Assembly: GCA_024867545.1 (NCBI GenBank)
Contig: JANFNE010000030.1
Span: 496,001-560,000 of the forward strand
Reading direction: 5' to 3'
DNA length: 64,000 nt
Source of the DNA: Phytopythium helicoides
Lineage: Eukaryota > Oomycota > Peronosporomycetes > Pythiales > Pythiaceae
Shown here: in pieces, positions 11,152 to 22,644 of the stretch
Layout of the letters: every line of letters begins with the position of its first letter
Numbering within the stretch: position 1 is the stretch's first letter
Notes under the pieces: model-generated
Database searches by the model: none
Seen by the model: only the letters and a program-made list of their open reading frames with translations
What the model was told of the DNA's origin: nothing
Translations under genes and position numbers: made by a program

Positions 11152-11700
11152 ATGTCGGGACTCGAGCACGCGGTGTTTGTCTACGGGACGCTCAAGCGCG
11201 GGCTCTACAACTACAAACGGTTCATCGAGCCGGCCGAGGCGCTGGGCAAGGCCGAGTTCGTCGCGTCCGTCATAACTGTGGCCAAGACCTTCCACCTAGT
11301 CGTCGACCCCGAGTACCATGTGCCGTGCATGTACCACGCGCCGGCGGACGACGGATATCAAGTGCCTGGAGAGCTGTTCATGGTGGACGACGACACGCTG
11401 CACGAGCTGGACCGCCTCGAGGGCATCGAGCACGGCTGGTACGTCCGCGAGACGCTCGAGGTCGAGATCCTCGACGGAGCTCGCAAGGGCTCGGTCGTGA
11501 GTGCATTTGGCTACGCCATGCCCCTCCGAGACGAACTGCTCTCCTTCCCACGCATCCAGGAGTACACAGGGCGACCACAAGGCGCTGCGGCTGCCCGAGG
11601 GCATCTCGGTCCCATGAGGGGCGAAGGAGGCCACGGCCGCTTCAACGTGTCATACGTAAAGCCGCAAATACAAGTGGTTTGTACAGACAAATACGTGTAA
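11152..11700 (+). CDS. Gamma-glutamylcyclotransferase-like paralogue, frame break near the 3' end
   Basis: Paralogue of the preceding gene on the other strand. It starts MSGLEHAVFVYGTLKRG and carries the same LEG block (LDRLEGIEHGWYVRE). Similarity runs to about residue 139 (QEYTG). From there the open frame gives a Gly/Arg-rich tail of about 40 residues ending at 11700. Shifting by one base around 11570-11573 gives instead a short ending (DHKALRLPEGISVP, stop at 11617) that looks more like the usual C-terminus of the family. I infer a one-base insertion here, either real or an assembly error. Substrate and function are as for its partner and equally unknown. The first ATG in the frame is at 11152. 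Confidence 0.8.
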   Translation: MSGLEHAVFVYGTLKRGLYNYKRFIEPAEALGKAEFVASVITVAKTFHLVVDPEYHVPCMYHAPADDGYQVPGELFMVDDDTLHELDRLEGIEHGWYVRETLEVEILDGARKGSVVSAFGYAMPLRDELLSFPRIQEYTGRPQGAAAARGHLGPMRGEGGHGRFNVSYVKPQIQVVCTDKYV

Positions 11701-11827
11701 CAAGCATCTTCATACAGAGCGGAAGATCAACTGTTCGGTCCACCGTCGTGCAACCTCCCATAATAATACAGGAAAACAAATCGCAATCGTGATTAGCGAA
11801 AAACCGGACGCCGGAGAACGGCGCGGC

Positions 11828-13788
11828 ATGTTCCGGCCGATGCCGATGGAGGGCTACGCGCCTCAGCGGCCGCCGCTGGGCGCTCTCATGGAGGAGGAAG
11901 GTCGGTACTAGCGCTTCATGACCGCCTGCTAGAGCTGTGTGGGGCCTTACGAGCGGGGGGAGCGGCTGGAAACGCAGAGCCAAAGACGCAGACGGAGCTC
12001 GTGGACGTGTACCTGCTGCGGCCAGAGGAGCCGCGCGACATCGAGCTCAAGGACTTCACCATCATGCGCCCCAAGAACAACCGCATGCACAGGCTGCTGC
12101 GCTACTACCCGCGCTGCGAGATCACGTATCGCGCCGTGCCGCCGCCCCCGCCCGAGGAGAAGGTCGTCACGTCGCCCCACGGCACGACCACGACCGTCGT
12201 GGCCGCGACCACGCACCGCCACAATGGCGGCTTTAGCAACCCCAGCCGGAATGCCGAGGTGTTTCGACTCAAGAGGCAGCTGCTTGACGACTACTACGTC
12301 TCGATGGAGACGAGCCAAGAGCCGATGGGGCAGCCTGGCGTCGACTTCGGTGGGCGAAAGCAACCGCTCGCCAGCAGCATTGATGAGCTCTACTATAGGT
12401 GTGTGCATTTTAGACAACTTGTCTACCAGTTTTTTGGCTGACACTCTTTCTTGCCACTGTCAGAAACCAGCCTCGGCCACGGGCCTCGCCAATGCCGGTT
12501 GTGGTAGAGCGACGAGAGCTGCCAAAATATGAGCGAGGGCCACTTGGAGATGAAGAGACCATCCCGCTGACGTCAGAGCGCGAGAAACCGATGACACTTG
12601 ATGAGCGTCTTCAGTACATTGAAAGCCTTTGGCCAAGCCTCGCTCCAACTGATGAAGACGAGGAGATCATGGATTACTACGGAATCGAGGTTCAGATCAT
12701 TTCCGAGGAAGAGCGCGCCAAAGAGCTCGAGAAAGAAAGAAAAGACGCTGGTGTGGATGAAACCAAAGTGTTGCGGCTGCCCCTGAACCAGACAAGCTGG
12801 TGGCTCCGTCCACCCCCGTTACTTCGACAAGCAACGCTGAGGACACCATGTCCTCCCCAGAAATCCCAGAACTGACCGTCGAGACGCGAAGCGCAGCCCT
12901 GCAAAAGCAAAAGGAGGCGGAGGGCGGCGAAAAGCTAGTTAAGGCGACCAAGCAAGACGACTGGGTGCAGTGCGACAAATGCCAAAAGTGGCGACGGCTT
13001 CCGAGTAAGTGGAAATCGTGCTCTGTTTTGCATGTCCTACTGAGCATCAGGCTTATTGAGTATGTCCTTCTGCTCTTCAGATCACGTCAATGTATCGGAA
13101 CTGCCCGCTACTTGGTACTGCAAGATGAATCGATGGGATAAGCGTTTCAATGTAAGCACACACGGCCATGCAATGTTGAGGCTACTGACGCTAACTAAGA
13201 TTGTTGTGACTCCGCTAGAAATGCGCGGCTCCCGAAGAGAAGGTGACCGTACTGATGAAAGAGTCCGAATTGATCGAGTACCGGCGTCGGCGGTTTGCAC
13301 AGGACTTCTTCAATCGCGTAAAGCGCATGGAGAAGTCGATTCACACGTACAAATTTCCTGATGTCCGCGAAGATGATGGCGAGCGCAAGTGGGTCCAATG
13401 TGTACACTGCCTGAAGAAACGACCGCTTCTTGGCGGCATGGATCCACGGAAGGTTGGCCAACCGTTTGTGTGCTGGATGAACTGGGATGAGCTCCACGCA
13501 AGTTGCTCGGCACCCCAAGGACCCATTCTTCCTCGCTTCACAAGCCCCGAAGAGGATGAGGCAGCGGCAAAGGGAGGCGCAACAAGTACCACCAATGCAA
13601 GTGGAAAGTCAACAGCGAAGCACACAGGAAACGGAGGCGCTAGTGGCGCACCTAGCGAAACCAAGAAAGCAACAAAAGGTGGACAAGGCAACTATGGGAA
13701 GAAGGTAATGAAGCGAAAGCCGCAATCTGGTGAAAAGGGGACTGGCGCTGGGAACTCAGCAAACAACAAGAAACAAAAGCGACGGTAG
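11828..13788 (+). CDS. CW-type zinc-finger protein with two CW domains, one frame break
   Basis: Five exons: 11828-11900, 11978-12398, 12464-13004, 13081-13151 and 13219-13788, all with GT-AG introns of 65-77 nt. After a low-complexity N-terminal half the spliced frame gives a full CW domain: DDWVQCDKCQKWRRLP, then the conserved WYC segment and CAAPEE after two introns. CW domains read methylated histone H3K4. A second, weaker copy (KWVQCVHCLKKRP ... FVCW ... SCSAP) lies at about 13380-13520, so the protein probably has two. The tail is Lys-rich and likely nuclear. Within exon 3 the frame changes between about 12740 and 12800 (the sequence behaves as if one base were missing); a 41-nt GT-AG intron could also restore the frame but would be unusually short. 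What remains uncertain is whether the 5' part belongs to the same gene. Confidence 0.7.
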
Positions 13789-13892
13789 GTCATGTAGTTA
13801 TCCGTTCCGGCTTGCATTGTCTAGAAACAAACAATATAGCCACAGATGTGCACCATCCAACCCCGAGCACAAACATCTAGGTTGACCGCTCA

Positions 13893-15446
13893 CTACAGAA
13901 TGTACTTGGTGAGGTCCGTCTTCTCGAGCACGTTGGCAAGGCGCTGGCGCACGTACGTCTTATCGACTTCAAACTTGATGCCGCGCATCTTGGGAGCATG
14001 GAATGATACCTCTTCCGTGATCTTGGACACAATCGTAGCGAGTCGACGCGCACCAATATCGTCCGTTTGCGAGTTGACCTGCGCCGAGATGGCAGCAATC
14101 TCTTCGATGGCTTCCTCCGTGAAAGAAAGCTCCACTCCTTCAGTCTCCATGAGTGCTTGGGTTTGGCGCAGAAGATTGTGCTCCGTCTCCTTCAGAATGC
14201 GCACAAACTCGGGCTTGCCGAGCGGCGAGAGCGCCACGCGAATTGGAAGGCGTCCTTGCAGCTCTGGCATGAGATCTGACGGGTTGCAACGGTGGAACGC
14301 GCCACTAGCGATAAACAGAATATGGTCCGTATAGACGAGGCCGTATCGAGTGTTGACAGCGCAGCCTTCGGTAAGCGCGAGGAGCTCCTTCTGCACGCCT
14401 TCACCCTTGCGGTAGTTGCCACCACTTCCACGATGATCGTCAGTTGCGAGCTTGTCGATCTCGTCGAGGAAGATGATACCGTTATGTTGCACATTCTCAA
14501 TAGCCTTCTTGACAATCTCGTCGTCATCAATGAACTGCTCGGCTTCCTCAGCCTCGAGCTTGGGCAGCGCCTCTTTGACCGACATTCGCTGCCACTTGTT
14601 GCCGCCCTTGTCACCTCCGGGACCCGAGAACCGCGAGGACATCAAATTCTGGAGCTGGCTCATCATGTTTTCAAGCTCGGGCGGCATCTCCATCATCATG
14701 TCTGACGACCCACGGCCCCCACGCGCGTTCTTGCGCAGAGGCTTGAGCTGCACCTGCACCTGTCGGTTGTCTGCAGCACCACTCTTGATCTGGTCGCGCA
14801 GCTTGGCGCGGGTAGCAGCGTCAGGCGAGTGCTCTCCTGCAAGAAGATCCACGAGGCGGTCAATAGCGCGCGCGCGAGCCTGTGCCGCGTGCTTCTTCTC
14901 CACTCGGTCGCGCTCCATGTCGACCGCGACATCCACCAGATCCTGCAAAAGGTCGATGCGTTTTCAGCCAGTGTTCTCTCCCACAACCGCCCGAGCGATT
15001 GCAACTGCACACACCTTGATCATGGACTCGGTGTTGGCGCCGTAGATGCCGACCTCGGTGTACTTGGTGGCCTCGACCTTGAGGAACGGCGACTCGGCCA
15101 AGCGCGCCAGCCGACGCGCAATCTCCGTCTTGCCCGAGCCCGTGGGGCCGCTCATGAGGATGTTCATGGGCGCGATCTCAGCGCGCAGCGAGTCGTCGCC
15201 GATTTGCCGCCGACGCCAGCGGTTGCGCAGCGCCACGGCCACGGCCTTCTTGGCCTCCTCCTGCCCAACGATGTACTTGTCGAGCTCGCGCACCACGTCC
15301 TCCGGGATCAGGTGGTCCATCGCGCCGACGCCCACGGGCGCCAGGCTGTTGCTAGTCGCGCCTGACGCGCCAGGCGTCACCATCGACAGCCAGCGCGCTG
15401 CTGGAGCGCGCAGCGAGCGCCGCATCAACCTCGACGCCGACAGCAT
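13893..15446 (-). CDS. hslU: HslU/ClpY, mitochondrial ATP-dependent protease ATPase subunit
   Basis: Two exons (15015-15446 and 13893-14942, intron of 72 nt) give 493 aa. The start at 15446 begins [19 protein letters not shown], an amphipathic Arg-rich presequence for mitochondria. The AAA+ core has a Walker A ([13 protein letters not shown]), the [10 protein letters not shown] block, a Walker B ([11 protein letters not shown]) and a C-terminal sensor/HslV-contact domain ending TKYIL. The insertion (I) domain between them is Met/Gly/Lys-rich. HslU unfolds substrates and feeds them to the HslV peptidase ring; HslUV of bacterial type survives in the mitochondria of several protist groups. The partner hslV is not in this window. 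The block that usually reads VGYVGRDVES is here [10 protein letters not shown], a notable change in a conserved loop. The gene is divergent from NSE1 with 124 bp between starts. Confidence 0.93.
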
Positions 15447-15570
15447 GTCGATCTTGATGGATGAGTGGGCTTGATGGAGGCTTGCATACTTTGTTCCAGT
15501 GAAAGAAAGTGATGTGGGCCACGCAACGTGTGTTGTGCGCGCCAAGTGACCATTTTTGGCGACGGCAGCC

Positions 15571-16525
15571 ATGTCGTCTCGCGAGACGGCGCGTATGTTG
15601 CTGCAGCGCATCATGGTGAGGGCTTGTGGGTGGTCTGTGGGGATGACACGCCTTCTTTGCTTACGTTGGTGTGTGGCTGGGCCAGGCGGCTGGCGCCATG
15701 GAGGAGCAGCAGGTCACGAAGCTCGCGCGAAGACTCACGGGAGAAGGTGCGGAGGCGATGGCCATGGCGGAGTGGCGAGCGAATGGAGGCTGATGATGGG
15801 ACGACTAGACATTCCCAACTCTGCGGTGGACGAGATGGTGGCGGCGATCGCGGCGAGCATCCGGCCGTTCGCGCTCGACATCCGCCGCGGCATGTACGAC
15901 GACGGCAAGATGTACCTGGCAGTGGTCAACACCGTGCGTCAAGGAAGGCTGGTGGTGGCCTGGTCGAGAAGAAGGGGCTGAAAGTTGTGTTGCTGTTGGT
16001 GACGGCAGAGCCATGACGCGCTGACGGCGTTCAGCAGCGGCTACAAGCCGTGGGAGATTGTGTTCCTGCGCAAAGCCATGGAGGAGATTATCGATTCGTG
16101 CGTTCAAGCGGTTTCGGTTGCCATGGATGTCATAGTGGTGATGCTTACTAGTGGCATGCTCCGTGAGCAGAGAGGAGGGTGCGCTGGAGGAGTCGGAGCT
16201 GTACAACTTGCGTGACAACACGTCCATCGGCGAGGTCAGCGACCTCATGCGGCGACTCACAGCCGAGCGGTGGCTCGCGCCGAGTGCGGTGCAGCTGCCT
16301 AGTCCGGCGCTCACACTCGGACCACGCGCGTTTCTCGAGCTGATTGCGTTCCTACGCGACCTGGAGGTCAAGAAATGCCCGATCTGCACGTTTGAGATGC
16401 TGCAGGGACTCAAGTGCCGCGAAGGGCGATGCGACACTGTCGTGCATGTGGGCTGCGTCGAGACTTTCGAGCGGAATGGCCGCAAATACAGCTGCCCAAA
16501 GTGCAAGAAGCCCATCCGGCGGTAG
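15571..16525 (+). CDS. NSE1: NSE1, RING-like subunit of the SMC5/6 complex
   Basis: Five exons: 15571-15615, 15686-15746, 15809-15933, 16009-16097 and 16171-16525, introns of 62-75 nt, all GT-AG and in phase, giving about 224 aa. The order of segments follows human NSMCE1: an N-terminal winged-helix half, then [20 protein letters not shown], then [12 protein letters not shown], and a C-terminal variant RING that starts [10 protein letters not shown], continues through CRE-GRCD and [10 protein letters not shown], and ends [13 protein letters not shown]1 with NSE3 and NSE4 forms the kleisin-bridge subcomplex of SMC5/6, which acts in recombination repair in the nucleus; its RING-like domain supports E3 ubiquitin ligase activity. 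The individual open frames are short and unconvincing, and only the spliced product shows the family. The gene is divergent from hslU. Confidence 0.88.
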
Positions 16526-16623
16526 GCAAGTGCAGTTCTAACATAATGCAACGCTAGTTTTTGCATCCTTCTCGTCTTGTATGGTTGAAAGTTGCCCCAT
16601 GTTTTCTCTTTGGCAATGACTGG

Positions 16624-17332
16624 CTAGCTCAACTCTGGCGGGGCGTCCACGTCGTAGGGGATCAGCGCTGCCGCGACCTTGCGATCCTCGGCGTTGAGGA
16701 TGTTGAACGTGGCGCACGCGTTCACCGTGTCGACGTACTCGACGACGATGCCGTTGACCTTGAGGAACTCCTTTAGCTCCACAGGCAAGTCGTGGCGCAC
16801 CTTGGCGCCGCACCCCAGCACCAGGATCTCTGCACGACACAAAATCCACTCGACACTCAGCCATATCACACAACACCACACGTGACATTGAAGAAGCTCT
16901 CATGTCATACCGACGGGCGGGTTGGCGATCGTGAACACCTCGAGGTGCTCGCGCGTGATCTCCTCGAACCTGCGCGGCTTCCAGAGCTGGAAAACTCGTC
17001 ACCACCACCGCCATTTTTTTTTTCCGATACAAAGTGCCATCACAGCCGCCGCACCATCGCGATCTCCGAGAAAAGCGCCACGCCGCCGCGCATGTTGATG
17101 TTGTTGACCACGAAGCCGCCCTCGTCGTACTCGGCCACCGACATCTTGGCCGTGCCCGACATCATCTCCTGCAGCGCCGCCCGTCAGCCACCACAGGGTT
17201 ACGCCGACCGTAACCCCTCGCCGGTGCGCGCACCTTGTGCATGTCGTGGCCGTAGTTGATCCAGCGCCGGCCCAGAGCCGCCGCGGGGCCGCGGGGAGCG
17301 CGCACACGCCGCGCGAGCTGCCGCAGCGCCAT
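16624..17332 (-). CDS. NDUFAF3: NDUFAF3 homologue, mitochondrial complex I assembly factor
   Basis: Four exons on the minus strand: 17234-17332, 17055-17168, 16911-16986 and 16624-16829, with introns of 65-81 nt, giving 164 aa. The N-terminus MALRQLARRVRAPRG is a mitochondrial presequence. The rest is one MTH938/DUF498 domain: GGFVVNNINMRGGVALFSE, an EILVLGCGAKV block, and the hallmark VDTVNACATFN followed by EDRKVAAALIP. In animals NDUFAF3 works with NDUFAF4 early in assembly of the Q-module of respiratory complex I. The closest alternative is another DUF498 protein without a mitochondrial role, but the presequence supports the call. The intron after exon 1 and the shared upstream region carry a repeated GTAACC motif, described separately. 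It is divergent from ADAT2 with 85 bp between start codons. Confidence 0.88.
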
Positions 17333-17370
17333 CTTCGTTCGCCACCGGAAGCCTCTCGAACAACTCGAGT

Positions 17371-17383
17371 GTAACCCGGTTAC
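17371..17383. promoter_or_regulatory. Palindrome in the NDUFAF3/ADAT2 divergent promoter
   Basis: GTAACC-C-GGTTAC is a perfect 6-bp inverted repeat with a one-base spacer, flanked by outer CGAG and CTCG arms. It lies between start codons only 85 bp apart. A second pair of the same arms (GGGTTACG at 17196-17203, CGTAACCC at 17209-17216) lies in the first intron of the NDUFAF3 gene. The symmetry suggests a dimeric DNA-binding protein; none is identified. Confidence 0.45.
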
Positions 17384-17417
17384 CCTCGTCTCTTTTGCCA
17401 AAAGTTGGGCTGGGTTG

Positions 17418-18231
<814 letters not shown>

Positions 18232-18289
18232 CTTAACAGATTGACCGATCGCTCGGTATCGAGGACAGAAGTGTTCATGTTAGACAACT

Positions 18290-19362
18290 CTATTGCTTTC
18301 TTCCTTTCTTCTTGAGTGCGTTCGCGTATGGCGGGTTAATGGGCTTCTGCAAAGGTTCTTGGTGCACATACGACGCGCCAGCGCCATCGGAAACCTTGCC
18401 GTCCTCCTCCAAAGGATACGACTGATCAGCATCGTATCCAAACACGTCGCCGGATCCTTGGAACACGACGTCGTCGCACACTCCTCGTTCTGCAACAACC
18501 ATGCTCGTCCATTCTTGGTAGTCCTCCTCATCCGTCCCCTCCTCACAGTCATCCGCATACAACAGGTCAAGCAGATTGCGCTCCATGCTTGGGACGTATC
18601 CTTCCGGCAGGTGAAAGTCCTGGCACACGACGAACGACTCAAAGCTCGAGTTGCGACTGGCCTTGGGCTTGGCGCACGTGACTCGTCCAAAGAACCTGCG
18701 GAGCTGAGCGAACAGCAGCGATATCTCCTTGCCGCGGAAGATCTTGGCGACGAAAGCGCCGCCCTCCTCGAGCACGTGCAGGCTGATGTTGAGACCCGCG
18801 AGCACGAGTTGCGCCTGGAGGTACTCGTCCAGGTCGTGCAGCCCCAGGACATCAGGAGCACCGTCACTCACGACAACGTGTGCGCGCTGACCGTGGAAGT
18901 GCGCGATGATGGCGTCCGCGGTCTTCTGGTGCGTAATGTCGCCTTGCAGCTGGACAACCCCGTCGAGCGGCGCCATCTCCATGAGATCGACGGCGATGAT
19001 GGCCGTGTCCGCTGGGTCGCGTCCATGAGCAGCGAGTCGCTCGGCGATCACCTGGCTCCAGCCGCCCGGAGCAGCGCACAAGTCGACCACGCGCGTCGCA
19101 TCTGCACATCGCAGAGAGACCCGCGTCAACACCTGAGCATGGGTACCCTCAAGTATAGGTCGCCAATGGAGCGTCCTCTACCTCGCAGCAGCTGGAAGGT
19201 GTCGTCGAGCTGCAGCAGCTTGAACGCCGAGCGCGCGCGGTAGCCCTGCTCCTTGGCCTTGCGGTAGTAAATGTCCTGCTCGTCGCCTAGTCAGCGCTCC
19301 ATCTCCAGGCTCGATCGAAAGCAGGGGCCACTCACGCGCTTGTCCTTGGACGTCTTGCCCAT
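18290..19362 (-). CDS. TRM7: TRM7/FTSJ1-type tRNA 2'-O-ribose methyltransferase
   Basis: Three exons on the minus strand: 19336-19362, 19182-19275 and 18290-19101, introns of 60 and 80 nt. The product begins [19 protein letters not shown] and has the RrmJ/FtsJ catalytic tetrad in place: Lys in [10 protein letters not shown], Asp in [15 protein letters not shown], Lys in GGAFVAKIF and Glu in SFESFVVC. The SAM-binding motif is [14 protein letters not shown]. In yeast and human, TRM7/FTSJ1 modifies riboses 32 and 34 of the anticodon loop with separate partner proteins (TRM732 and TRM734); this is inferred here from similarity. At about 310 aa it is a TRM7-sized protein and not the larger SPB1 rRNA enzyme. 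The C-terminal 80 residues are acidic and then basic. It sits beside another anticodon-modifying gene, ADAT2. Confidence 0.9.
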
Positions 19363-19608
19363 GTAGACTCCAGAAATCCCCGCTGGACACCACTAGAAAC
19401 AGCGCTCTAATAAAAGCATAAATCCACGGTCCACCCACTCTTCGTGATTCGAACAAACTATTGACGTCATACACCGCGCTGTATTCAAGCTGTCATGCGC
19501 TTCTCCACGAGCCGCCTGTCTCTTTTTCTCGGCGAATGTATGGGTTGCAGTCGCATTCGGTCAGTGCTCAAGCCGCCAGCTCTCGACTCATTGACAGATA
19601 GCCGCGCG

Positions 19609-20660
19609 ATGACCTTCAACGCGACGCCCGTGCGTCGCCACGACGCGCCGACCGGCGCCGACGCCTACGACTACTCGCGGCCGCAGACCTGGCGCAACCT
19701 CGTGCCGGTTCAGCCCTCGCACAGCTCGATCGGCGCCATGGACGCGTCCAGCCGCCTGTCGCCGACTTCCTCCACGTCCTCGGCCTCCACCATGAGCTCC
19801 TCGGCCGAGGCTGCCGCGCTTGTTCCCGTCGGCGCCTTCCGGATCTTCGGGTGAAGCTGCGGCGCTGTTCCCGTCGAGCGCGTCGAGGGAGAACGTTGAC
19901 CAGGCCGTGGAGTCCATGTGGGAGGCACGCAAGGCTCGCCAGCTTGCGGAGGAGGAGGCGGACCGCAAGCTCGTCGAGGCCGTGTGCAAGGCGTCGCTGG
20001 TTGAGTTCAACGAGCGCCAGCGCGCACTGGACGAGTACGAGAAGGCCGTGGCCGCCAACGAGACGCAGCGCTCCGAGGCCAGCTCGGCGCTGCTCACGGC
20101 GCGCGCGGAGGCCGAGGCGAGGAAGCGAGACGCGGTGCAGCGCGTGATCGACAACAAGACCCGCGCGAGAGAGATGAGCGAGAAGGCCAAGCTGGCGGCC
20201 GCACAGTATGAGCAGAAGACGTCCGAGCGGCTTGCCAGGCAGCTCGAATTGGAGCAAAAGGCGCAGGAAGAGCAGCAGGCAGAGGCGCTGGCTGCCGTCC
20301 AGCTCAAGAAGGAGGAGGCTGCGCGCAAGCGAGAGGAAGCCGAGCGCAAAGCTCGCGAGGCGCGCGAAAAGGCCGAGGAGATGCGTCGGCGTGCGTTTCA
20401 AGCGGCTTCCAAGGTGCGTGCGAGCTCGCGCATGCAGATCGAGACGCAGTTGAGCATGGAAGAGGAACAGCGGCGCCTAGAAGCGCAGCGCAAGTTGGAC
20501 GAGAATCGAAGCAGAAAAGGCTCGTGCGCGTGAAAAGCGCGAGGAGGCAGCTCGAAAGGCTGAGGAAGCGCTGCGACGCGCTGCGGAGCTCCGCGCCAAG
20601 GCAGACCAGGCCCGCCAGGCGCTGGCGGCACGAGCGCAGGCTTCCACCTCGTCTGCATGA
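19609..20660 (+). CDS. Coiled-coil protein of unknown function, two frame breaks
   Basis: Reading across two single-base breaks gives a protein of about 350 aa. The N-terminus (MTFNATPVRRHDAPTG...) is Ser/Ala-rich; a duplicated segment follows (AAALFPS appears at about 19815 and again at 19860). From about 19885 to the end it is one long charged helix rich in Ala, Glu, Arg and Lys heptads, so a coiled coil. The first break is in GCGCTTGTTCCC near 19820, which compares with GCGCTGTTCCC in its own repeat copy and so has one extra T. The second is near 20505-20508 (an extra C). After it the frame continues the same heptads to a stop at 20658-20660. I do not recognise a family. An upstream ATG at 19495 is also in frame; 19609 is preferred because the protein composition becomes regular there. 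Confidence 0.6.
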
Positions 20661-20842
20661 GTTTGCTATTTGATTTTGGATTGCACTTTCCCCCAACGGC
20701 AAGAGAGAACTAATGAACGATTGAAAGCGTGAAGATCGATAACTTATAGCTGCATTGCATACTTAGTGTCCATGCCTGCCCCTCCTTGGGCATGGCAACA
20801 TAACCTTACTCGATACTTCCCCTCCATGAGAAGTTGCACGGC

Positions 20843-22494
20843 CTAGCACGACATTCGCGGTGCAACCGCCGACGTGGCTGGATCAGCCTCACTCTTCCCA
20901 TGGGAATCTTCCAGGCTCGAGCTCGAGCTCGAAGTGCCTTCGGTGCGACTACCATTGCTCCGGTACGACAGCGAGCGGTGGCGCTTCTTCACTTCCACAC
21001 CAAGCTCGTCCATGACATCCATTTCGTCTTCGTCGAGATCACTGATCGACTCGGACAGAATCTCGCTGTCGGTCGTAATCTCTTCCAAGTGCTCGATCAT
21101 CGTGCGAGACAAAGCTACATTCGTGCTGTCGTCAGTGGCACTCGTGAGAGCTCGCTCGCGCTGAAACCACTCGTAGTCAAGCAGGTCCTTGATGGTCGGC
21201 CGCATGTGCGCGTCGAAGACGAGCATCGACTTGAGCAGACCCTTGACTTCGTCGGAAAGATGAGACGGATACGCGATCGACCGGCGAGCAACCTCATGGC
21301 GAAGAGTATGGAACGACGAGTCATCGAACGGCGCGCAGCCAGTGAGCAGCGCGAAGATGAGCACGCCGATGCTCCAGACGTCAGCCGGTCCACCATCGAA
21401 TCCACGAGCCGAAGGAGATGGTGAGCGGCGCTTCGTGTGCAGGAAGAGAATCTCCGGACTGCAGTACAGCGGCGTGCCGCACATGGTGTAGAGCATCTCG
21501 CCAGGGTACACAACTTCAGACAGACCGAAGTCGATAAGCTTGACGGTCATGTCGGCGGTGATGAGAACACTGCGACAAAGACGGTCAGCCACCTGCTTGA
21601 ACTGCAACCACCAGCAATATCCTATCCACTCACTTTTCCAGCTTCAAGTCGCGATGGTACACATTCCGGTCGTGGCAGTACTGCACCGCCGACAGCAGCT
21701 GCGAGAACACACTGGCCGCCGTGTCCTCATCCATCTTGCCGTGCGCAAGCAGGTGCTCGAGCAGATCCGTGCCCTCGACGAGCTCATGACGATGCAGAGG
21801 CGGTAGGGCGTCTCGTAGGCGCCGAGGTACTTGATGATATTGGGGTGGTCCAGCGACTTGGAGATCTCCATCTCGGACAGGATCTTGAGCAGTCGGCGGC
21901 GTACGCGGTGCACCGCCTTCTCCTCCGTGGCGCTGCTTCCATCGGCGGCCATGGAGCGGCGGACCTCGATCATGGACGCCTTGTCAAAGACCTTGACTGA
22001 CACCTCTCGTCCAGTCACCGCGTCCGTGGCCGCAAACACCTTGGACGTCGCTCCGCTACCCAGCAGTCTGCCAAACGCGAGCTGCCAACCACCAACCAAC
22101 CCACCTCATCAGATCCTCAATCCTACAAAAAAAAAACGAAAGCAAAACGACTGGAAGCCGCGCTCACCTTGCTCGTGAGCTCCTCCTCGGAAATCATGGG
22201 CCCCATGAGCGCGCGCAGGCGGTCGTCGATCGACAAACGCTGCACGCTCGGCAGCTTCTTCCTCGTCGCGCAGTTCGCGGCGCTCGGCGCCGACGAGGAC
22301 GGCGCCACCGCGACGCTCGAGGACGCCGAGGGCTTGGGCTGAGCCGGGCCGACGCCCAGCGTATCGACGCGCCACAGCGCCGCGTACGCGTTGAGCAGCG
22401 CGTCGAGCATCGCGTCGAGCTGCAAATCCAAGTGGCCGCGACGGAGCAAGTTGCGAAGTGAGCGATGGCGTGGCGAGGGCATTATGTGGTACAT
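20843..22494 (-). CDS. CAMK/SNF1-like Ser/Thr protein kinase, one frame break
   Basis: Three exons on the minus strand: 22168-22494, 21634-22081 and 20843-21569, introns of 86 and 64 nt. The kinase domain has the glycine loop (LLGSGATSKVF), the VAIK-type lysine (EVSVKVFDK), the HRD motif (VYHRDLKLEN, spliced across the intron after LEN's first codons), DFGLSE, the activation segment ending CGTPLYCSPEIL, and APE-to-subdomain XI blocks (GGPADVWSIGVLIFALLTG). The N-terminal 105 residues are Ser/Ala-rich; the C-terminal 80 are acidic and Ser-rich. Exon 2 needs one extra base near 21785 (ATGAGCTC where ATGGAGCTC is expected), otherwise the frame fails right after the hinge region. Substrates are unknown. 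ATG 22494 is the first in frame; 22482 is possible. A TATA box and CCAAT boxes lie upstream. Confidence 0.82.
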
Positions 22495-22544
22495 ACCGTA
22501 GAGGAGGAGGATCGCAACCCTACGGTAAAAATAACGGTCGGGAG

Positions 22545-22552
22545 TATTTATA
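22545..22552 (-). promoter_or_regulatory. TATA box upstream of the kinase gene
   Basis: On the minus strand the sequence reads TATAAATA, about 50 bp upstream of the kinase start at 22494. CCAAT boxes stand at 22554-22558, 22592-22596 (reverse) and 22639-22643. TATA boxes are uncommon in the oomycete core promoters described so far. This is sequence match only. Confidence 0.5.
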
Positions 22553-22644
22553 GCCAATGGAAGGGTGGGAAAAGGGGTTCCGAGAGTGATGATTGGCTGA
22601 TGGAGGGATGCGACAGCCGGTGTGATCAGTTATTTTGGCCAATC

